Shown: one piece after another, positions 1 through 9,648 of the stretch | Position numbering within the stretch: the stretch's first letter is position 1 | Layout of the letters: each line of letters begins with the position of its first letter | Assembly (NCBI GenBank): GCA_021018815.1 | Contig: JAITYX010000052.1 | Location: forward strand, 672,501 to 736,500 | Reading direction: 5' to 3' | Origin: Talinum fruticosum | Lineage: Eukaryota > Streptophyta > Magnoliopsida > Caryophyllales > Talinaceae | DNA length: 64,000 nucleotides | Position numbers and translations under genes: made by a program | The notes under the pieces: model-generated | Told to the model about the DNA's origin: nothing | The model's database searches: none | Seen by the model: only the letters and a program-made list of their open reading frames with translations

Positions 1-939
1 TCTTGTACAATTCTGCACTGATCTTTTCAGAGGCTATAAATTCGATATCAATTGAAGACCTTCGACCGGTCGTAGCTCAATAATTCAGAGTTCAAAAGTA
101 AACAGCAGTTGTAGAGGGCACTGTCAGAGAGGAGAGAAGGCCAGTCACAAGAAAGTCTTTAAAAGTTGAACTTCGTCGATAATAAGTGTGGGAAGACAAC
201 AAATGAATCATGAAATCTACCGGCAAAAAGTTAATGGAATCAGCACCCTATACAATGACCAAACTGCGATAATTAAGGAAAATGAACATTAATATGAGTC
301 TGTGATAACACAGGGGACAAGTGCTATGATTGAGGAAGGAATTATGTGAAGAAATGTTAACAATGAATAATAGCGCTATTCCGTAGAGAGAATACTTGAA
401 AGAGAACACGAGCAAATATTACTAATGAAAAAAAATCGCTCGCCAATACAAGGCTTGAAAATTGAAACTGCATTCCAACCAAACAACGGTCACACATTAA
501 GCTTTTGCTAAGAAGTTACTAGATGTTATTAAAATGTACACCGAGAAACACAGATATGGCAATCAATCATAAGTAGCAGCACAGTGAGAATTATCATTGC
601 ACCAATGCTACAACTCCAGAAGCTAGATTCTCCCCATGTAACAAGCCGAATGTAGTAATCGCAACAAAAGCTTCATAATCGCAACAAAAGCTTTATCGAT
701 ACATCCAAGCTTTCAACAGGATTATACTAGCTACATTTGGGCTATTTACACGAGAAAACATCATTATTGAACTGGTTACGCAACGTTTAAATTCTCTCTC
801 CAGCATATTAAGCACAACTGACATGCTAAATACGCATATGCAAACAAAGTGCGGTTAAATGCATATGAGTGCCAAAGATCAATCATATTACATGATCAAA
901 ACAGACAATGATGCAAACTCAAAAGAACGACCAACTAAC
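1..939 (-). other. Probable intron 2 of the DegP1-like gene
   Basis: A donor (rc GTTAGT) follows exon 2 at 940. No stretch in 1-939 resembles the next expected DegP1 segment (the domain around the catalytic Asp) on either strand. This is therefore read as intron extending out of the window. Truncation of the gene cannot be excluded from this window. Confidence 0.5.
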
Positions 940-1713
940 CTGAGATCGGATGCGCCACGAATGACATGATAATTGGTGACGATATGACCATTCTTATCCC
1001 AAATAAAGCCTGAGCCGGACCCTTGTGGCACCTCGAACACGTCTAAAGTAAACGCATCCTGCCTAAACTCAACAACCAACCATTCCAAATTTCACATACC
1101 CCATCAAAAATTACAATCAACCCAGAAAATTGATCAACTTATTTTACCAAAAATTCATCAAAAAGAGCGAACTGTTAGATAACTCAAATTGGGTTCAAAC
1201 AAAACCAGCAGCAAAGTGGAGTAGAAGTTGAAATATACTTGGTTGCGAGATTGGTGATGTAGACCACAGAGGGCGTATTCTCTTGGAACAGACGAACAGT
1301 GGCGAGCTCGTCAGATTGGAGTTTACGCGGCTTTGTAACGACAAAGGCAGAAGCTTGATCGACATCGGCGACAAATAGGGAGAAAGACAGGGCCAAAGAA
1401 GTGCAGAGAACAATCAACGAATCGAAAAATGAGGTCTTGGAGGGGGATTTTTCTGGGTATTGGAGGAGAGAGAATCGGAGTGAGATTGAGAGTTGTGGGT
1501 AGTCAAGAAAGCCAACAGAGGGGCGGTAAGATTGGGATTTGCTCGATTAATGGAGATGGAAACTGGGGTGGTTTTGGAAGGGAAGAGATTGCTCTGCTTC
1601 CTGGAGAAAAGGCGGCGGAGGGATAAAGAAGAAGATGAGGAGGAGGAGGAGGAGGCCGAAGAGAGAGAGATGAGAGAAAAGACGGGGGATGAATGAGCAG
1701 TAGCAGCAGCCAT
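940..1713 (-). CDS. DEGP1: DegP1-like chloroplast serine protease, 5' part only (exons 1-2)
   Basis: Start of a DegP/HtrA protease that degrades damaged proteins at the thylakoid lumen side. Exon 1 is 1713 down to 1239; exon 2 is 1062 down to 940, bounded by GT-AG sites. ATG at 1711-1713 opens a Ser-rich, acidic-poor transit-like region. A hydrophobic segment (VLCTSLALSFSLF) ending in ASAFV resembles a lumen-targeting signal. The family-diagnostic stretches ATVRLFQENTPSVVYI, VPQGSGSGFIWDK and HIVTNYHVIRGASDLR follow. The His of NYHV is the catalytic-triad His; the Asp and Ser exons lie beyond the left edge. The two halves of exon 1 are in different frames: the N-terminal frame (ending NPPPRPHF) and the conserved frame (SKTSFFDSL) join only if one C is added to the C5 run at 1440-1444 (G5 on the + strand). 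Either a homopolymer error or a true frameshift. Family assignment is firm; gene status is not. Confidence 0.85.
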
Positions 1714-3932
1714 AGTATGGTGGCGATGAAGGTCCAAGCAGTGTTCAGTTGCGTTGAGGAGAGAGAAAACGACGACAGGTACTGCTATATGTGTGGTGGA
1801 TTTAGTGTACATTCGAGTGCCAAATGTAATACAATCAGCAGCCAAATGATTTCGGTCCTCTTCTGCTTCGGTAAACTCTGGAATCGATGTCCTGGCCTGG
1901 TTAGTGGTTACTCCATACTTCTAGTAAGTAAGAAGAATAGTATGAATGATAGTGTCCAAAATTATCACACTTTGAAACTGCCAACTATGCAATGAATTTA
2001 CCTTTTTGAGTTAGTATTCATTGTATTTTTGTCATATCTTTTCACTCAAAATCGTCTAAAGACATTGTTCGTTTCAGCGATAAAAATTAGTGATTAATGA
2101 TAGAAAGTAATAAAAATCTACAAAGAATGCTAAGATTTTAGTAAAAAGTCATAAACAGTTTGTAATTATATGCATGAAAGAACAATAAGGCGGAGCAAGT
2201 AGTGATAAGAGTTAGCGATAACCGATAAGGATAAATTAAGTAACCTATAAAACGACGAACATGCTGAAAATCTTTTATTACAAGTCATTCTTCTTACTAC
2301 GACTTTATACTACTTAAACAAACAGATCAAAAAAAAGTCACTTACTCCCTAAAAATTGCAAAAGAAAAGGAAAGCAAGGAAAAAAAACACTGTCTTTTTT
2401 TTTTATGCATGAGGCATAAAGATCAATATACATAAGAATCGAAATCTTTTGGTGACAATTCTCTAAGAATTAACTTTGCTAATACACATTCACACACAGA
2501 AAAAAAAAAATCAGGAGTTCTAAATATGGCTATCTTGTATTCTATGTTGATATTCATTTCACTTAATTATAAAAAATGGCTGAAAAGTCAAAACAAGAAA
2601 AAAAGGATGATAGATGGATACTACGCATAAGGTACCATTTGAGTGATATTTGATTTAAACCATCTCCGAATCTATCAATCACAAGTTTAACCATCCCCTG
2701 GTTATTAATTATTTTAAATTTTTTATTTTTATTTTATTTTTATGCTTAAGTTGTTTTTGTAGATTTTTAAAATCACAAAAAGGAAGGATTTTATTTATCA
2801 CAATCCATAGTAAAATATAAGTCATCAAGAGTCGGAATTAAAAAATACAGATTGGACCGTCTTTACTACAAATTCGAACTTGAAAACATAGGGTTGAACA
2901 TGAGCAATACAATAAACAACTTTGTTCCCTTCCTTATTAACAAACGAAAACCCACATAAATCAAATTCCCTACTAACATTTAAAATATTATTTAGAATTA
3001 AACCAACTTTAGAGATAACTAGTCAATTCTTTTTTAGCTTTGAAATTAAGACAATTTCGTTCAATAAACTCGTTCACGAGACAATATCCTTGGATTATTA
3101 AATATACTAAATCCTATAATCATTATCAAGCCAATTTTTACATAAATATAGTTTATCCATCTCGTACACTTGAAGCAAATTTCTTTCCAAATAGATTTTG
3201 ATTAATATTTAAACTTTAACATGTTTGCCATGAAATCACTTGATTTCATCCACTGAACGATGGATAGGCAAATATGGATGGAGTATATTTTATGAATACT
3301 CAAGTGATGGACAAGGGTGATGATTCATCAACCCCATAATGGGTATTGGCAAAGGCTATAGAATCCTAATATCCTATATACACCTCAAAGGTTGAAAATT
3401 TGATCAGAATGGAAGCAATGTAGAACTAGACGCTTTAAGGAGGAAGAAATTAGAATCAACAACATAAAAAGGGATGACAGAGAAATACAGTTCTGATAGG
3501 AACAAATTTGTCACCTTTGTAAAAATGGGAGTTATACTCATTAATAACTTAGTTATGCAATATACTAAGTGAGTTTCGGTTGGTAAAAATTTTATACTTT
3601 CATCCTCTCTATCATGGTTTAAATTTTGGAGGAGATAATTTTCTTACCTTTTATACAAATGAATTGTGATGAGTTGTGAGTTTGGTATTCATATTCCCCT
3701 CTGTCTTCAAACCCCACTAACTTATATTTACCTTTGCAACAAACAAAAAACTAAGTTTTGTTTTGAAAAGGGTAAATAACTCAACAAATGGTAGCCTGCT
3801 TGCCAATTTAAGCACCTTTGAACATGGTATCATATAAGAGTCTATCAAAATCGCATCTGTCAAATTGTCAATCGTATGTACATATACAAAACATTAATAA
3901 ATTAAGTTACTTTTTGCTTGTCCTTTGTTATG
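1714..3932. other. Upstream region of the DegP1-like gene and intergenic AT-rich DNA
   Basis: The first ~200 bases left of the DegP1-like start (up to about 1900) are its likely 5' leader and promoter. The rest is AT-rich with scattered homopolymers. I see no conserved coding segment, RNA gene or clear transposon terminus here. Confidence 0.5.
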
Positions 3933-4126
3933 TGAAAACTTTGGATTTTGGGAGAAATATTTCTGTATGCTTTCTCCCTTTACAGCTTGTTATGTATAAG
4001 TACAAAGAATACAAGATAATCAATTATTTTCTGGTTAGAGTCATCCATAAACTCATACAACTAGAGAATTATAAATAGACAAAATAACTACCAAAATCTG
4101 CTATACGGATAAAATATATCCTAATA
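3933..4126 (-). repeat. 3' LTR of the copia element
   Basis: 194 bp, begins TG on the plus strand and ends ATCCTAATA. It follows directly on the minus strand after the polypurine tract at about 4127-4134. It is diverged from the 5' copy by several substitutions and small indels, indicating an old insertion. Confidence 0.85.
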
Positions 4127-4220
4127 CTCCCCTCAAATGGGGTTGTGAAAATCCGAAACACCCAACTTTCCAAGTAAGTAACGAAATTGTCGATGTTCGA
4201 GCACCTTTGTAAAAATATCA
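4069..4220 (-). pseudogene. copia RNase H C-terminal tail
   Basis: Minus-strand reading across 4130-4220 gives EQLADIFTKVLEHRQF, matching the conserved EQxADIFTK end of copia polyproteins. It runs straight into the polypurine tract and 3' LTR. Confidence 0.8.
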
Positions 4221-4780
4221 GCAAGTTGCTCATGAGTGGAAATATACCGAGTGGTGATCTCACCGGATAAATAATGCTCCCGAACAAAGTGATAATCAAT
4301 TTAAATATGTTTGGTATGCTCATGAAAAACCGGATTAGGCTGCGATATGAAGTGCAACCTAATTATTGCAGTATAACTAAGGCAGTAGGAAGTTGGACAT
4401 TCACTGATTTTAACAAGTTTTGTATCCAAACGACCTTACTAGTGGCATTGGTTATAGCCGGTACTTAGCTTCAGCAGACGACCGAGAAACAAGTGGGTTG
4501 CTTTTTTTGTCTTCTAAGAAATAAGGGTCGACTCTAGAGTAATAAAATAACCAATAATATAATGTCTAGTCATAGGGCAGCTTACGCAATCCAAGTCACG
4601 AGTAGACATGAAGACAAAGATCGTTTGATGTAGCAAAAGGGTCCCTTGACCAAGACAAGATTTTTGATACCGTAGAAGATAAATAGTCGCGTCCCAATGA
4701 TCTTGCCTTGGATCTTGCATGAACCGATTAAGTATATGTATTGAATATGTGATTTTTCGGACCGGTGATAGCGAGATATA

Positions 4781-5092
4781 TTAACGTCCTCTCAAATGCC
4801 GGTAGCGATCGGGATCGGAAAATGGATATCTTGTATCCGATAAAAGTTTGTGTTGTTGAACCATAGGAAATGCACTAGGTTTAGATCCAAGCATGCCTGT
4901 CTTAGTAAGTATGTCAAGCATATGCTTGCATTGACAAAGGAACAACCCCACATAGGAACGAGCAACTTCAATCTCTAAGAAATACTTAAGTGAGCCCAAG
5001 TCCTTTAACTTGAAACATGTATGCAAATAGTCCTTAAAGGCGATGCAAAGATGTGTATCATTCCCTGTAAGAACTAGTATTAGATGATCCAC
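4781..5092 (-). pseudogene. copia reverse transcriptase fragment
   Basis: The translation contains the C-terminal part of the RVT_2 domain: DHLILVLTGND (position of the YVDD box, degraded), FKLKDLGSLKYFLEIEV and a QCKHMLDILTKTGML segment. These are standard copia RT motifs. The N-terminal half of RT is not present. Confidence 0.8.
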
Positions 5093-5154
5093 ATATATAT
5101 TAGCAAGGCGAGAAACTTATTCCCTTTGACATATGTGATCATCCACCATGCATG

Positions 5155-5562
5155 TTATGAAGAAATACAACCGTTGTCCGAATCACCCGCTTTTGAGATA
5201 AGGTCGTGTATAATACAAAAATTTGGCATGTAAAAAACAACGCCATTTTCACCAATAACCAACTTTTTAGTTGAAATAAGATTACGCTTAAAACTTGGAA
5301 TGTATAAGACATCCTTCAAAGTGATATGGGGACCAAGTTTTACTATCCCAACCTTTTCAACCCACACTTTCGTACCATCATGTTGTCCAATAATTATATG
5401 TGGTGATACAGTGTATATATCACTGAGAAGTTTTAGATTGGAAGTCATGTGATAGGAGGCCCCGTTGTCCAAAATCCATCCAATTGAAAATTGGCAAGAA
5501 CGCTTACCACTAAGTTTTTCCTCCTTTTGTTGATTTTGGCTCTCTTTAAAGGGAACAAACAT
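5155..5562 (-). pseudogene. copia protease / gag-pre-integrase remnant
   Basis: WILDNGASYHMT is the copia aspartic-protease motif with DNGA in place of the usual DSGA. It is followed by the pre-integrase pattern VLYIPSFKRNLIS. The integrase core that should follow is absent, and the RT fragment begins within 100 bases. This is the main internal deletion. Confidence 0.75.
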
Positions 5563-6475
5563 GTGTTCAACCTATGAGGAGGTGAAACCAGCGAATCCAT
5601 CCATACTCACACCATTTCTCACGACCATTCTCACTTTTACCTCCATGACCACCGGCTTCCTTGCTTTCAATGCCATTTTCTCTCATGGCCATTCCGATGT
5701 AGACCAGATTTGGGTTTGCAAGTGCTGCACTACCATCCACTTTCCATGTCCGCAAGTGTCCGGCGCTCGACTTCCCTGAATTTTTATTGTTCCAATTTTG
5801 ATTAGTTTCAATATTTCGCTAGAATTGTGTCGACTGAATCGCCGATTTCCCTAAATGGTTGGGTACCTAATGAGCTCCAAGCACTAGTGGCGTTTGTGAC
5901 ATGATTTCTAATAGTGGGTGCTATTGGAGTGATTTGCGATGGTTGATCAATTTACTTATGAGGCTTTGAACACTACTCCATCCATGATTGCCCTCAATAG
6001 TCCCGTAAATTGTTATAGTCGTTCTTCTTTAACAATGGCTACATAAGCTTTGCTAAGACTGGGTGATAGGTCATTGTTAAGAATAGCCGATTTGACGATA
6101 TTGAACTTTGTCGAATTGAGGCCCATAAGAAATTTATGAGCCCTCCTCAATTATTCTGGTGACTTCTTTTACAACTCTACATTTGCAAGTGCGAGAAGTG
6201 TATCTAAGCAATATTTGGTAAGTCCCTAATTTGTCCCACAATGATTTGAGTTTGGTGAAATACTCGATCACCGAGAGATCTTCTTGTTCAACAAGGGTGA
6301 TTTGTTGCTTGAGTTGGTGAATTTGAATAAAACTACCATGTAAATAACACTCCTCTAGATTTGCCTATATTGCATGAACGGTGTTTGTGCATGCAACGGA
6401 TCCGTGAAGGCTCTTATTAACAATATTATAGAGCCGCACAATTACCATTGAGTTTGCTTTCTCCCGGACATCCGC

Positions 6476-6661
6476 TTATGGGGCATCAACGTCGGGTTTC
6501 ATAATTGTTCCATTAACGAACCCAAAATAATTTTTGGATTTCATGGCATTCATGCAAATTTGAGACCAATTTCCATAATTATCTCTGTTGAGAATAATTG
6601 GGTTGATCACATAACATGGATGCTCAACGAGTACTTGGGGAGTAAGGGGATGCAAAGTCAT
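6476..6661 (-). pseudogene. copia gag N-terminal remnant
   Basis: The translation has the copia gag signature of a start region followed by NRDNYGNWSQ and MKSKNYFGFVNGT, typical of plant gag N-termini (LNxxNYxxW ... L..K...GFVDG). It breaks off after about 60 codons; the rest of gag at 5800-6475 is out of frame. Confidence 0.7.
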
Positions 6662-6707
6662 TCACTCCTTGTTTGTTGTCTCTCATTGCCAGTGATTTAT
6701 ACATGTA

Positions 6708-7035
6708 GGTCATGTTTGGCAAATGATTTTTCGAGTGGTTTTTTGGCAAAAATGGCTTTCAAAAAGTTATTTAAGATATTTGTTAAGTTACCTTTTTGTA
6801 ATAGATTTTTGGTCTCAAAAAGCCATTTTTAAAAGTTAATTTCAATACAACTTTTTGTAAAATAACTTTTTGTCTCACATCTTTTTGAGAAACAACTAAT
6901 TTTATCGGACAGTTTTTCTTAAACAGCTAAATGTAAACAACTAATCCAATCGGTCATCAGCCAACGACCAACAACTAACAGACTAATCCAATAAGACAAC
7001 AACCATTAGGTAATAGATGATTGCCAAACAGGACC
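6708..7035. mobile_element. MITE-like insertion with TGTTTGGCAA inverted termini
   Basis: The left end GGTCATGTTTGGCAAATGAT and the reverse complement of the right end (GGTCCTGTTTGGCAATCAT) match with one substitution and one indel. The interior is AT-rich and non-coding. It lies between the copia primer-binding site and gag, so it inserted after, or was carried by, the copia element. I could not define a target duplication. Shares its terminal core with the element at 29798-30378. Confidence 0.6.
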
Positions 7036-7059
7036 GTAGTGTTTTACAACTCGATAGCA

Positions 7060-7265
7060 TGAAAACCTTGGATTTTGGGAGAAATATTTATGTATGCCTC
7101 CTCCCTTGGGCACTCGTTATGTTATATATATATACCGGGCACAAAGAATACAAGATAAAGGAGGACTTTCTGGTTAGAGTCATACATAAGCTCATACAAT
7201 TGGAGAAATGCAAATAAACAAAATAACTAACACTATCTCCTAAACTAATAAAATATATCCTAATA
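7060..7265 (-). repeat. 5' LTR of the copia element
   Basis: 206 bp. Shares long stretches with 3933-4126, for example GGATTTTGGGAGAAATATTT and AGAATACAAGATAA. A small AT microsatellite explains part of the length difference. The expected terminal dinucleotide on one side is degraded (TA instead of TG on the minus strand) in both copies. Confidence 0.85.
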
Positions 7266-7270
7266 TTATG

Positions 7271-8450
7271 CAATGATTAAAAATTGAATTACAATGAATT
7301 AATTAGGTATTTAAAAAATAAAAATTAATTATGTTTTGGCTGCACGAAAAAAATTAATTATCTGGACCATCATAAAGTTTCATATCAGTGTATGCATGTA
7401 CATATATAAAATACTAGTCCATTTATTAAAAAAAAGTTACTTCCTCGTTTGAATTTACTTGCATTTTAAAATATTAATAAAATATTAAGGTGAAGTTAAC
7501 TTCAAAACAAATTAATGACTAGTGATCAAAATGTTCCTAAAATTTTTCATGAGAAATGAGAAAATTTAAAGCGCGCAAATAATAAGGGAGAGGAAAAGTA
7601 ATTGATAAAGGTAAAATTTATAAATTAGTCATGAATAAGTCAATGTAATTGTAAATCGGCATATATAGTGAAACAAAAAAATTAGTTAGAACGACAAATA
7701 AAATATAATGCTACACTAGATAATTATTTTAATGTACAGATAAAGAATGTTAATGGTTTAGGTATGTAAACATAATTATTATATTTTTGTAGTAATATAT
7801 TGTTTTTTTGTGTGGATAAAAATATTATATTGTTTTTTCAAAAATAAATACTATATTTCTTTAAATGAAAACGTAACTATTATATTATTTTAGCGCATGA
7901 GGTAAGTTTAATTATAAAAAATGTTAAAAAACTTTCTGTTGAACCACTTATGTTGCGTAATACAAAACCTATCATAACATTGCATCATTATTCCTTTGTT
8001 TTTTTAACATACCCGATGGTACACTATATTCAACACTTATAATTTAAACTTGTGTTTATTAATTCGATAATATGACATAATTTAAAAAAAAATTTTTAAA
8101 TAAATATCACATAATAAAAAATATTTTAAAAAATAAAATAAAATATAATATATATTAACTTAAATATATAAATTCGGAACAATCGTATATTTTTTATGTC
8201 AAAAAGATCGTATTTATATTCTTTCTATTTTGATATAATAATCCCATTTAATTAAATAATTGATGTCTATCATCCTTTGAGAATCTCCACGTCAGTCCAT
8301 TGTCATGGCATGAACAACCTAGCCCAAATAATCAAAAAATTATTAGTTTTGTCATTTGTCTTTTATTTATTTTTATTCTCATAAAACTGATGGATCTTTT
8401 TGCGTTTTTTAATAAAAGAAGATCGATCTTTTTCAGCTTGATTTGGAGGA
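7271..8450. other. AT-rich intergenic region
   Basis: Very AT-rich with many A/T runs. No coding motif, RNA gene or transposon terminus was recognised before the aminotransferase promoter. Confidence 0.5.
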
Positions 8451-8460
8451 CTCAACTTCT

Positions 8461-8475
8461 GTATTTATTTATACA
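8461..8475 (+). promoter_or_regulatory. Possible TATA element of the aminotransferase gene
   Basis: TATTTATTTATAC lies about 140 bases before a plausible leader donor at 8614 and is followed by pyrimidine-rich leader sequence (8510-8600). Inference only; no start-site evidence. Confidence 0.3.
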
Positions 8476-8613
8476 ACTCTTTAAAATAATGGGAAAGTGA
8501 TTGAGAATATTCTATCTCCTTTCACTTTGCCATTCTCCTATTCTCCATCAGCAAATTTCATAGTCTCCCTCTCTGACTTGCTTCTTCTTCCCTGCACATT
8601 TGATCATATTCAG

Positions 8614-9589
8614 GTATTTTCTCCCTCTGATTCGTAGAAACGTCTCTCATTGTTTTTAAACTTTTTTACGTTTAGTGGGTGTCGGGAGGGGGTTTAGATT
8701 ATGGGTTTGGATTAATTATGGTGACAGAGGTTGTAAATTACTAAATTAGACGTGGGTTTTGATGAATTCTTGATTTTGTTTCAATGCAAAGTTTGGATTT
8801 ACCGATGCATGTTAGAAAAGATGAGATTTTGGTTTAGAAAGAATCATTTCTTTTTGTTTGAATGATGCCCTGTTGTTCTGATTTGATACAGTGATGTGAA
8901 AGTTAAGTGGATGATTGTTGAAACTAGAAAGGTTGATTGCTTCAATTACTAGAGGTTGTAAATTACTATATTTGGCATGGGTTTTTAATGAATTTTTGAT
9001 TTTGCTCAAAGTTTGGATTTGCCTATGCTTGTCAGAAAAGATTTTGGGTTGGAGAGAGTCATTTGTTTCTGTTTGAATGATGCCCCTTTGTTCTGTTTGG
9101 AGAATTTCTCCGCATTTTGGATTTTGATGCAGTGATATGAAAGTTAAGTGGATGGTTGTTGAAAGGTGTAAAGTTTCGGACCTAACCCAAAACCTATAGT
9201 TACCTGTAGAGTTGAATCTCTGATTGCCCACATTTTCATCCAGCCTGAGAAAGCAGATGTTGACCCATCTCTTGAACTAATAAACCCCCTTTTGTTGGTT
9301 GAGATGGTCTCACTTAAAAATTTGTGTGAAGTGAAAAATGGTTGGGTCCTGAAAATGCCCAACAAAACGAGGTTGGTGTCTACTGAAATTATGTGTAAGT
9401 GTAAGATTGTCTATGGATCAGCTCATCCTGAAGCCGTGGGTTACATTAGGGTTTATGTATGGTTTATACGCCATTTACATGGTACATTTGTCAATTTATC
9501 CTTCCTTGCTGTATGCCTTAGAAGTTCATGATTTTTGATAGTATGTGTAAACTTGTACATTTACCATCATGTATATTGATGTTCCTTAG
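8614..9589 (+). other. Probable 5'-UTR intron of the aminotransferase gene
   Basis: A donor (CAG|GTATTT at 8614) and an acceptor (TTCCTTAG| ending 9589) bracket a T-rich stretch just upstream of the start codon at 9649. Leader introns of this kind are common in plant housekeeping genes. It contains a duplicated ~210-bp segment. Not proven without cDNA. Confidence 0.5.
8728..9163 (+). repeat. Duplicated ~210-bp segment in the leader intron
   Basis: Copy 1 is about 8728-8932 and copy 2 about 8951-9163, separated by a short spacer. Both begin GAGGTTGTAAATTACTA and end GTTAAGTGGATG(A/G)TTGTTGAAA. Copy 2 has a ~25-bp insertion near 9100 and many substitutions, so the event is not recent. Confidence 0.85.
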
Positions 9590-9648
9590 GGTGTTGAAGG
9601 AGCAAATTTCTTGATTGAGATATTCAGCTCGAATTGAAGCATTACTCA

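Larger units (their letters stand above)
3933..7265 (-). mobile_element. Ty1/copia LTR retrotransposon, internally deleted, with both LTRs and target duplication
   Basis: Direct repeats 3933-4126 and 7060-7265 share start (TGAAAAC) and end (ATATATCCTAATA) and are flanked by a perfect 5-bp duplication, TTATG (3928-3932 and 7266-7270). On the minus strand the order is 5' LTR, primer-binding-like TGCTATCGAG (close to the usual TGGTATCAGAG for initiator tRNA-Met), gag-like segment, protease region, RT segment, C-terminal RNase H tail, polypurine tract GAGGGGAG and 3' LTR. The coding parts are broken by stops and frame changes, and most of the integrase and RT is missing, so the copy is dead. Total 3.33 kb against about 5 kb for a complete element. 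A MITE-like insertion sits in the leader at 6708-7035. Confidence 0.88.

Noticed and set aside
1714..1845. N-terminal extension of the DegP1 frame to 1845
   Set aside because: The extension has no transit-peptide character, and the ATG at 1713 starts the Ala/Ser-rich region expected of a plastid precursor. The upstream start codon is not a clear ATG context.
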